Of a stretch of 64,000 nt of DNA, positions 55,214-64,000 are shown piece by piece (the stretch's first letter is position 1; every line of letters starts with the position of its first letter). Made by a program: the position numbers and the translations under genes. The notes below the pieces were generated by a model. That model was not told the origin of the DNA. It ran no database searches and saw only the letters and a list, made by a program, of their open reading frames with translations. Source of the stretch: Podocnemis expansa (lineage: Eukaryota > Chordata > Testudines > Podocnemididae); NCBI GenBank assembly GCA_007922195.1, contig ML681992.1, positions 36,905,918-36,969,917 of the forward strand, given 5' to 3'.

Positions 55214-55939
55214 TGGCTGGCAAGATACTTCAGGGGAATTGAGAAAGCAAATATGCTGGATTCTACAAAATGTTTGACTGAAAGCAGGGCATTTTGGTTT
55301 TTGGTTTTTGTAAACATATTTTTAAAGTTTCAATAAAAGGTATTTCAAATAACTATCTTGTTTCACAAACATCAACAAAGTATTTTCCCCTGATATTTGT
55401 TTACTGAAAAACTTTAGTAAACTTTACCTAAATTCAAAATGCTATGTTTAAGCAGACTCAATGGCTATGTCTACACTTAACATTTCAATTCGAATTAGTC
55501 AATTTGAATTAATAATTATTAATTTGAATTGGCATGGCCACACTAGAAAATCCAATTTGAATTGGCATGTCCATGAACAGGAATGCCAGTTCAAATTGGA
55601 GTGGGGGCACCATGGGAAGTGTGGCAGGATGGCCGCCAAAAAGGGGCACTGCCACAGCCAATTGCAGAAAAGTGGGAAGTTGCCTCAGCCCCATGCCCAT
55701 AGTGGCTGGGAAGAGGCAAAGCAAGCAGGTCATGGACCAAACACAGCTCCCTCAGCTTGCTGCTGAGCTGCCCAGCACCAGTGCAACACTGACTAGTGCT
55801 CTGGTTGCCTCGAGCATGGTCTTACTGGACCCTGGCTGCATGGAGGCAGGCACCAGCATTACCACCACATTAGCCCTGCCTGCTGCTGCAGCAACCCTGC
55901 TGCCCTCCGTGCCCTGTCGCTTCTGGCATGGGAAAGCAG

Positions 55940-57342
55940 TGGTGACTGGTGACACTGCATCATGCTTACCACCTGGGATGACGATAAATGGAGGCAAAAC
56001 TTCCTCATGAAGGAGGAGACGTTCCAGGAGCTGGTCCACAAACTGGCCCCACAGCTGCAGAGGATGGACACCCCTCTCAGACACGCCGTGCCTGTGGACA
56101 AGAGAATGGCCATCGTCCTGCGGAAGACGGCCTCCCCCGACACCCACTGGTCAGTGGCACACCAGTTCAGGGTTGGGAAGGCCACCGTGGGACAATTAAT
56201 AAGTCCTGCTACCCCACCTAGTCACTCCCAGGAACCTGCAAGTGACCCTGGAGGGACTCTGTGTCCTCAGATTCCCCAACTGTGCAGGCATCCTCGATGC
56301 CACCCATATCCCTGTCTGAGCCCCACCGCACCGAACTGCAGAGTACCGAAACCGCAAGGGCTGTTTCTCCATGCTCCTGCAGGCTCTGGTTGATCACAGT
56401 GGTCTCTTTGCAAATGTGTACATTGTCTGGCTGGGGAGGGCGCACAATGGCCACGTCCTGCGGAACTCATCCCTGTACAGGCAAATGCAGGCAAGCACCT
56501 TCCTTCCACAACACGACATGCCTGTTGGAGACATGCAGGTGCCCTTCCTTCTTGTGGGGAATGCTGTGTACCCTCTCTTGCCATGGCTTATGAGGCCATA
56601 CACAGGCCATCATGATCCAGGCAAGGAGGTTTTCCACAGAAGACTGAACAACTGTCGCCAGGTAGTGGAGTGCACATTTGGGAGGCTCAAAGCTAGATGG
56701 CGGTGCCTTCTAATGTGCCTCCACCTTGCAGAGGACAGTATCCTAGGCTGTGTTCACACACAGGCATTATTTCGATACAAGCTGTGTCGAAACAACTTGT
56801 ATCGAAATAATGCCTTATTTCGAAATAACTTAATTCGAATTAACAGTTTGTTAATTCGAATTAAGGAAAAAAGCTCAAAGTGAAATAGGTTCAGGCAACA
56901 GTTATTTCGAAACAAGTCACTGTTGTTTCGAAACATGTTCGGACTGCTTTGTTTCAAAACGACTGTTTTGAAACAACGTTGTTTCACCCCCAAATGGGGT
57001 TTAAGTTGTTTTGAAACAACGCCGTTGTTTCGAAACAACGGGTGTCGTTGTTTTGAAACAACCATGCGTCGTGTGAACAGGGTATTTCTTATTTCGAAAC
57101 AACCTCTGTTGTTTCGAAATAAGAGTGCTGTGTGAACACAGCCCTAGAGCTCACTGGTGCCTGTGTTACCCTGCATAACCTCTGTGAACTGCATGGTGAC
57201 AGAGCCCCAACCCTCCGGGAGGCTGAGGCCAAACAACTTACTGCACGTTTCCAGCAGCCAGGCAGCAGCCAGAGCGGGCCCAGCGAAGAGCACAAATCAT
57301 CTGGGAGGTGCTCAAGGACACGTTCTTGGTGAAGGAGTCCTG
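55940..57342 (+). pseudogene. HARBI1-like Harbinger transposase, inactivated
   Basis: Domains in order: LTTWDDDKWRQNFLMKEETF (55965 on), RMAIVLRKTAS and FRVGKATVGQLI (helix-turn-helix-like part); then, after a frameshift near 56200, FPNCAGILDATHIPV with the first catalytic Asp (56296); EYRNRKGCFS; VWLGRAHNGHVLRNSSLY, where the expected HD is HN (56446); LLVGNAVYPLLPWLM, where the expected GD is GN (56560); and VVECTFGRLKARWRCLL. A MITE follows, and TGACVTLHNLCELHGD continues in frame after it. A further frameshift near 57270 precedes WEVLKDTFLVKES and a stop. A Trp-to-stop change lies near 55949. It would cut and paste the element in the nucleus; it cannot now. Confidence 0.9.
56746..57143. 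mobile_element. B-family MITE nested in the Harbinger transposase
   Basis: The ends GGCTGTGTTCACACACAG and CTGTGTGAACACAGCC are flanked by CTA on both sides (56743-56745 and 57144-57146). Removing it with one CTA leaves the transposase frame continuous. The body (TTGTTTCGAAACAAC words, AATTCGAATTAACAG palindrome) is little decayed, with many intact TTCGAA CpGs, so it is probably one of the younger insertions here. Confidence 0.93.
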
Positions 57343-57438
57343 ATAACCCAGCACTGCCACCTGACATCCTCACCAGCTCTGCCCCACACATGCCTCCCCC
57401 ACACACCTGCACCACCCAACCCCCTCCATCCCCAAATC

Positions 57439-57444
57439 AATAAA
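57439..57444 (+). terminator. Poly(A) signal AATAAA after the transposase
   Basis: AATAAA lies about 100 bases downstream of the transposase stop and before the end of the converging partner gene. An equivalent AATAAA at 46922 follows the transposase remnant of the other element. Confidence 0.6.
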
Positions 57445-57576
57445 CACACAAAAATGAAATAACTTTCTGGAAAATATTTATCTAAAAGGGAAAGGGACAA
57501 AATAGGGTATTTGGGGAAGAACTGGGGGAATGGGAGAAATCAGGGGATGTGGGGGAGAACCGGGGAATGGGAAAGA

Positions 57577-59243
57577 TCAGGGTTCAGGAGGGGGTGCAGT
57601 CCTCATGCATTGGGGGTCCTTTCCATGCCTGCCCTGGGTGTGGGGACACTGTGGTTGGAGACTATGGGGGTCCTGTTGGGTGGGATCAGGGGCTGCTGGT
57701 CCAGTGAAGTGGTCTGCCAGGCAACGTAGTGCAGGCCCTGTGCCCTGTGCAGTCACAGCAATTGCAGCAAGGGCCTGACTCTGGCGCTTTTGCATGAGGG
57801 TGCAGCAATCCTCTAGCTCCACAGCCCTCTCAAGGAGGCACAGGGAAGCTGCTTGGTTTGCCAGCACCTGGCTCCACCAATACCAAATGCTCTCCTCAGC
57901 CTCCTGGCACAGTTGGACAAGGTCCTGGAGGAGGTCATCACGGGTGCAGCGTGCCCTCCTCCTCTGCCGGCTGGTGGGCTCCCTGCAGCGCAACATCTTC
58001 CCACAGCATGAGCTGATAGAGGAAGGGGGAGAGAACAGGATTACTTCCATGGGGCTATTGCTGCCACTCTGCAGCATAACGGCAGCAAACATCCAGGCCT
58101 GGACCGCCTCTATGCCCCCTTCATGTACTGTGACAAGGCGGCCCCCAAGGTATTAGTGGCTGTGCTGCTTGGACTGGATCCACTGTTGTGCCCACAGTGC
58201 CATCCAACACTGAGCCCAACGCGGCTCCCAGGTATTGCCAGGCACCATGTGCCAGGGGCTGAAGCTGTACATGGCCTAACCTTTATATTGCCACTTAAGG
58301 TTCCCCCAGTCGCACACTCACAGGCTCCCGTGCTGGCTGACTGTGCTTCCTCACCACCCCAGTGTTCCCGTCTGGTCATCACCATTGGATGGCCTCTGTG
58401 ACCACCCCAGGGCTGGGACCCTGCAGGTACCATGGCCCTGTCCTCCTGCTCTGCGTGTGTCATGGGTAGGTGCAGCCGTGCCCCCATGGAGGAAGGGGGA
58501 AAGACTTACCCACAGGTTGCAGCATTGTCCTGCTGGATAGCCCTTCACCAGCAGGGTCTTCCTCTGGGCTGGCTCCCTCCTCCTGTGCCTTCAGGGTGGT
58601 AGCTGCCTCCTCAGTGGTGGCAAAGAGCTTGGGGCTGGAGTGCAGGCAGATTGTGGCCCTGCTGCTGGACAGCAGATGTTGACATTGATTGGAGTGTCAA
58701 CACCTGCGGCTTCTCCCTCCTCCGGGGTGGACCCAGTGTGCACCTCTGAGCTGTCCAGTGTGCTGCTGAGCAGCCCGGATGGTTCATTGCTCAGGAAGTG
58801 ATCCATTTCTTTAAAGTAGGGCCATGTGGCTTTCTGCTCTGACCCTGGAGCCATCTGGCCTCCTGGATCTGGGCATAGTCCTGATGGAGGGACTTGATTT
58901 TTATTCTGACCTGCTCCATGGTTGGGAGGGGGTGTCCCTGGGCAGTCAGAGCCTCGGCAATCTCCTCATAAATAGCCCAGTTGCAGCAAATTGCCCACAA
59001 CTGGGAGAAGATGTCCTCTGTTCCCCATATGGATAGGAGGCAGAGGACCGCTTGATGCCCCCAGATTGATGTCCTGCAGCCACTCTGGGTGCTGGCATGT
59101 GCCTTGGCTATAGCGCTTCCACACCACGTGTCTTTTGCTGCAGAGGCTGTCAGCAAGGGTGTGGTGGGGGCGCTGTGCCTGTGAGCACTTCCCCTTCCTG
59201 GTGCCAGGTGCCAAGCATCAAGGGAAGGAGAAGAGCAAAACAT
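57577..59243 (-). pseudogene. Harbinger Myb/SANT-like DNA-binding partner gene
   Basis: 59243 to 58791 carries a trihelix/Myb-like domain: WGHQAVLCLLSIWGTEDIFS, QLWAICCNWAIYEEIAEALT and MEQVRIKIKSLHQDYAQIQE, with the usual W, WG.E.I and K.K.L..Y positions. After a frameshift 58854 to 58591 continues ATWPYFKEMDHFLS (the conserved cysteine of CPYF/CPFF-type blocks reads W here) and an acidic linker. 58092 to 57577 holds a C-terminal helical part: LLQDLVQLCQEAEESIWYWW, LLERAVELEDC and LMQKRQSQALAAIAV. The gap at 58100-58560 may be an intron or decay. Such partners help the transposase bind the ends and enter the nucleus. Confidence 0.83.
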
Positions 59244-59488
59244 GGTCTACTTGAAGTGAGTAATTTGAGTTGACATGGCCACACTGTGTCAATTCAAATT
59301 ACTCACTTTGAATTGACCGCGACATCGATGGAAAAGCAGGTTTAACGAATTCAAACTCAGCTTTCCTCAATTCAAACTGAGGAGTGCTTCATTTCAAATT
59401 GAGGAAAGCGGGCATGTCCGTGCACTTAATTGAATTCAAACTGATGACAATCAGTTTGAATTTGGCTATAAGTGTAGACATACCCAAT

Positions 59489-62400
59489 CTGTATTTTTTA
59501 GCTGAAAAAAGGTTTGACAGAAAAACATCAGGCAGCTCTGAGATCTCCTAAATTGATCTTCATTTGTTTTTCTTTCCAACTGTTTCTTACTCTTATTTGA
59601 TCAGGATGTATACCAAGTAACTCACATGATCTGATATGATATCTGTGATTATTTTTGTCCATCAACCAACAGAAAGAAAGTCTGTGATAGTAGGGGATAC
59701 TTCTTGAAGAAAGTGTACTGATTTCAGACATATAAAATTATGTGTGTTCAACTTGAGACACATTAAAGAAACCTGATTTTTTTCCCCGCAAAATATCACG
59801 AGAATCTGCTTCCTTTATGATGATGGTCACTCAAAATCACTAGTCCCCCACCAAGGTACTGGTCGTTCAAAATGCAATATCCATTATAATTGTTGAATGT
59901 CACATGGATAGGAGACTTTTCATCAAAAATATGAAATCTCTTGTGCGTTAGAGTGACCAGAATTTTTCCTTAGGACAGCCTTATGAAAATCTGCATTTAG
60001 GTTCTGAGCCAAAGCCCAGGGGAACCAAAAGAAGACTCCTAATGACATTTGTGGTGGGGTAGGGATCGGGTCCTGTTCACATTGAGACAGAATTGTTGTT
60101 GATTTTTAAATAAAATATTTATTTTGATGTAAGTAATTTGAAGAGATTTTATTAGTTCTCTAATGTGTTGCTCTTTAACATTTGCAAAATTTGCTTTTAT
60201 GCATAACATATATTTGGTGGGTATCAATAATAGCTGAGTGGGTATCAATAATAGCTGAGTTAGCATTATCTGACACATTGGCAAGCTCATCATTGTAAGA
60301 AGCAAAGAAATCCACCATTCCTCCAGTTTTTTTGTGTTATTTTGTTCATGAAGAATTTTTAAAATAATCTAGATGGAACTTGTTGGGGATTTTTAAGAAA
60401 ATACCAGAATCTGATGCTTCTATTTCCTTGCTCAAAGAAGCCAGGTTTAGCATAACAGTATTACGTATCCTCAGATCCAACTTCTGAGTGTATTTGATTC
60501 TTTCCTATAGAAGTTTGGTTTGTTTTGGCCTTTACTAGATCGGCTCATGTTAAGATCCAAATGGACCAATGATCCCCATCAGTGATCACAGGAGGCAAGG
60601 AGAACCACAAGGGGTCTCTTTAAAAATAAGTTTGAACTATCAGTGGTTGGAAATTAGTTTAGTGGAGCAAGAATTCAGAGAATAAGGATGCTGGGAGTGT
60701 GATCTATACCTTGCCTAGGATCTAAAATTTAGCTGTGAACTAATGTGTGTGATTCAGCTGTTATGCTCCCTCCAGACATCATTCAAGCCATTAATAACGT
60801 GACAAGTATGTTCCTCTCTCCCTCTGTAGGCAGAGGGAAGCACAAGCAGCAAATGATGGGACAGAGATCGCAGAAGATAAGGAGAAGGATTTTTTTTCCC
60901 CTGTATTCGCAGTGGCAGTTCTTGGAAACCAGCCAATTAACAAATCAGTCTTTTTAATAGTTTCTCTCACATAAGAAGATGTAAAATGGAAATATAATGG
61001 GTAGGATAAAGAAAAAAAAGACCTTTATGAGATCCTCGTTGCATGTTGGTCTTTAGAACTTATTTTTAAAAAAAGGTATATTTTCTTTTCTGGTAAAGTA
61101 AGTGATTTTAAACAGTTTTAATATCTCGATGAGGAGAAAGAGGATACAGAAGAGAGAGTTCTTACTAGAATAACACATAAAAATGCATATAACTCAGTAA
61201 ACAGTTGTGTATAAACACACACAAAATTGTGTCACCTGTAATCAACTAAATTATCTTATTTTTTATAAGCCCTTCAGGTCAAGGAGAGTTTCCTTTTGCA
61301 TCTTATACATTGCTTTACTATATTATCATTCCCAATTAGGCAACACAATTATATCTGCTAATTGTTTTTATTTAGAAGAAAACTATTGTATTACAGTATT
61401 CTATTTTGGTTCCTGCTGAATAGGGTATCAGACTTTCAGTGAAGGTATCTAAATGATGAGGGCTTTCTTTATCTGATCACTTCAAAAATGCTCAACTATT
61501 TCGCAACATTTTATCTTTCTTCTGGCATTGCAAAGGTCTCAGGCATTGATGAACCTTAGACTGTCCTATTCTTTGCCTATGACATTTAATAGTTTAGTCT
61601 CATGGGAGCTGTAATGCCTTGGTATGGTGTTGGCGGTATGCGACATACAAATTAGACTAGATGACCTGGTGGTACTCTGGACTTTAATTTTTTCATTCTC
61701 CATGACTTTATTTCATACTTATGCAGTCTAGATATATTTTGCTTCTCTTAGATTCTGTAATGTTCTGTTAGCACATAATGTGATTGTATGCATATAACTT
61801 TCAGACAGCAGCTCCCATAAAAACAATTCTTAATCAAAGATATTCATAGAGAACAAGATTTTAACATTAACATGTTTATTATCTAAAGATGTACAGCAGA
61901 TGCACATATATAATATTTACAAATAAAAAGGCAAGAAATCCATCTATACTACCTCCACCAAGTGACTCCCTATAACAATTGACGTATCAGTTTTCAAAAT
62001 GTTGAGTAGTAGAAATTGTATTCTATTTTATTTATATTCGTATGCTACACATAATGTAGTATCTGATGCACTGAACAATATGACTAACAAATATCATGTG
62101 CTTGTTCTCTCATATTCTCTCCAAGGGGAGAAGTATGTGCAATGGAGTATTTAATTTAAGAAAAAGAAGTAAAAAATCAAAACACACATCACTTTATATT
62201 AAAGAAGTGAGGTCAAAGAAGCCTTGAAGTCACTGTGGAAGATAAGTTTTGTGATCGTCTTTAGTTCCTGTGGGAATTCGTTCCATAGTCTTAGGTTGTT
62301 CCTCTGTCTTCCGCAGGTAATCTTTACCCTACCTATCCAGGAGAAAATATTAGATTCCAGAAACCTGAAATAGTTTAAACTAAGCCTTAGTCTATACTTT

Positions 62401-63408
62401 CTACCATTTTCATTGGCAGTTGAAGGGAGATATGCAAATTATATAAAATAACTTGTGTATCTCCCTTCGACTTCTTAATATCTGGTGGCCCCCACGGTGT
62501 TGAGTCAAAGGGAAATGCTCTCCCTTCTATTCATGCTCCTCCAGCTGAAGGGCTGGAGTTAATGGAGTGACTCTCTGATTGACTGAACAGGTCTTAACCG
62601 ACCCCTCAATCAAACTGAGAAGTTTGATCTGAAGATGGTGAATTTGCTGCCATCAGTGTAGATGAGCTGTAAGGTTGGTAAGGAGTTGTAAACTGTAGCC
62701 TTGAAAGGGAATACTCATGTATTTATGTGCTCCAGGATTTGGATCTATATTGCTTTTTTTTTCTTTTAAAATTCCAGTATATAAGTTAAAAATGCCTCAA
62801 GTCAGGCTGAAAATTTGGGAGCAATATCCTGCTCAACAGTTTCCTATCTCTTCAAGAAAGAAGATAAAGCTTTTTTCTTAACTTTTTTTGCTTTGACTTT
62901 CATCAAATAATGTTGATCTAGTTGATCTTGTGGGTGCAGAGGGATCCCATGTTTTCTGCTGTACAGATATAAAATCTTACTGTATTAAGGAAAAAACTTC
63001 AAATTAAAGGTTTAATTCAAAACTTTTTGTCTCAGAAAATGGCAGAAAATTAGTTTCTCTGGCATTCACATTTTTTTCTTCTGCACAGGTGATTCTCTAA
63101 TCACCACATTTTAATTCTTAAATCAATTTCTTTGCACAACAGGAAGATGACAGTTCTATCTTTATCATTTAGTCCTCACTTTCCCTCAGTCTTTCTTCTC
63201 TGCTGCTTCTGCTTAAAGTCAGCCATTTCCCTTTCTAATCTTGTAAAGGATCCTGTTATTTCTTGGCAGAAGACCTGGAACTTCTTCCTGAAGTTCATCA
63301 TTTCCTTAAGAATGCCATTTAACTCCTAAGCCTTTACATTCTTTGTGCTTGCTTGTGGAGTCTGGAACTCGGAGCTTGGAACATTGAAGGATACAAAGAG
63401 GAGTGAAA
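59489..63408. other. Repeat-poor non-coding region
   Basis: AT-rich, no gene recognised. It contains the short tandem duplication at 60217-60258. 62225-62700 is somewhat GC-richer, with pieces such as CCTGTGGGAATTCGTTCCATA that may belong to an old repeat I cannot name. Confidence 0.5.
60217..60258. repeat. Perfect 21-bp tandem duplication
   Basis: GTGGGTATCAATAATAGCTGA occurs twice, back to back and without a difference, implying a recent slip. Confidence 0.9.
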
Positions 63409-63410
63409 CA

Positions 63411-63590
63411 GGCAAGGAGTCCTGGGGCACCAAAAGACAAACACATTTATCTCATGAACTTTCATGAGAGAAAACACCCCTTTGTCAGATACTTCAAGCT
63501 CATGTGATAAATAAATTTGTTAGTTTTTCAATGCCTAAGAACTCCTTTCCAGTTTTACTGAACTAGACTAACACAGCTACCACTTTGGAG
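63411..63590. mobile_element. Penelope-like element 3'-end palindrome
   Basis: The left arm, antisense: GGCAAGGAGTCCTGGGGCAC, AAACACATTTATCTCATGAA and CCCCTTTGTCAGATACTTC. The right arm, sense: GCTCATGTGATAAATAAATT, TGTTAGTTTTTCAATGCC, AAGAACTCCTTTCC, then the tail ACTAGACTAACACAGCTACC. The same terminal segment is present in both orientations. Only the right arm has the end tail. Confidence 0.85.
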
Positions 63591-64000
63591 AGAGGAATAA
63601 GATCCTCATTCAGCAAATCAATTAGGCACAAGCTCAGAATTCAGTTGGCTTAACGTCACTCTAGAGTTTATACTGCTCCCTATCAGTGGTAATATCCAAG
63701 GTGAGATTATTTCAGTAAGGTAACTACTTACTGACCCACTGAATGCCAATGGGACTCAGGCATCTGACTCACCAAGGCACTTCAGACAATCCCACAGTGA
63801 GTCTTACAGCAATGAGCCATAAGTATATGTTTACATGCTTTGAACCAGAGTAGACTTCAGTATGGGCTCAAAGTACTTTGTTAATCAGGACCTAAATATT
63901 TTTTCCACTTACCTTCCTTTAATATAACTTTAAAAAATACTACTGAAATGATTCAGGCCTATTTATCAAGGCAGAAAGTGACTCTCCCTGAAGTGGAGTG
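63591..64000. other. No feature recognised
   Basis: Non-coding up to the window end. 63835-63900 has a faint likeness to the old hairpin repeat at 4630. Confidence 0.4.

Larger units (their letters stand above)
53828..55460. other. Non-coding region with small repeats
   Basis: No gene recognised. It holds the 59-base hairpin element (54128-54186), a short GAT repeat (about 54465-54483) and the CA microsatellite (55165-55211). Confidence 0.5.
55463..59485. mobile_element. Two-gene PIF/Harbinger transposon, complete ends
   Basis: The termini GGCTATGTCTACACTTA and TAAGTGTAGACATACCC form an inverted repeat with one mismatch. AAT flanks both sides (55460-55462 and 59486-59488). Subterminal AATTTGAATT/AATTCAAATT words recur on both sides. 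Inside are a plus-strand HARBI1-like transposase (55940-57342) and a minus-strand Myb/SANT-like gene (57577-59243), converging on each other. A B-family MITE is nested at 56746-57143. The two-gene layout is typical of autonomous Harbinger elements. Both genes are damaged, so the element is no longer active. Confidence 0.93.

Overview
This window looks like vertebrate, non-coding, repeat-dominated DNA, most probably from a turtle and perhaps a softshell turtle. The evidence is the mix of repeats: many 5'-truncated CR1 LINEs with the amniote CR1 3' end, Penelope-like elements (PLEs) with a GIY-YIG domain and a conserved 3' tail, several families of PIF/Harbinger-type elements with GG(C/G)TATGTCTACACT or GG(C/G)TGTGTTCACACA ends, hAT miniature elements with 8-bp target duplications, and old MIR and L2 relics. 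Species assignment is an inference from remembered repeat style. I recognise no host protein-coding gene; all readable proteins belong to transposable elements and all are broken. There are two assembly gaps, each exactly 400 N.

Layout. 1-5 kb: a PLE piece, a Harbinger-type MITE, a CR1 split by a hAT element, and an old CR1. 5.4-9.9 kb: one B-type MITE and mostly unique DNA. 10-12.1 kb: a triple nest (A-type MITE containing a C-type Harbinger element containing a rearranged PLE), then a PLE palindrome. 14.9-21.5 kb: MIR, CR1, L2 and Ty3/gypsy relics, a PLE palindrome split by a MITE, and another rearranged PLE. 21.5-27.5 kb: repeat-poor. 27.5-33.6 kb: two MITEs inserted in tandem at a CR1 3' end, and a long CR1 split by a near-perfect PLE inverted repeat around gap 1. 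34-43 kb: mostly unique DNA with MIR, CR1 and a tRNA-like SINE candidate. 43-51 kb: a MITE with a hAT inside, a CR1 3' end, and a 5.8-kb composite Harbinger element holding a PLE, a hAT and a 2.4-kb CR1. 51.7-53.8 kb: two GC-rich elements. 55.46-59.49 kb: a complete-ended two-gene Harbinger element. 59.5-64 kb: mostly unique DNA and a final PLE palindrome.

The most informative item is the 4.0-kb Harbinger element at 55463-59485. It has terminal inverted repeats, an AAT target duplication, a HARBI1-like transposase on the plus strand and a Myb/SANT-like partner on the minus strand, arranged tail to tail. It is a good candidate source or relative for the many short MITEs here that share its ends. 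The transposase is dead: two of three catalytic aspartates read as asparagine, there are frameshifts and a stop, and a B-type MITE sits in its C-terminal region. The second striking pattern is that six of eight PLE copies are inverted dimers or internally inverted.
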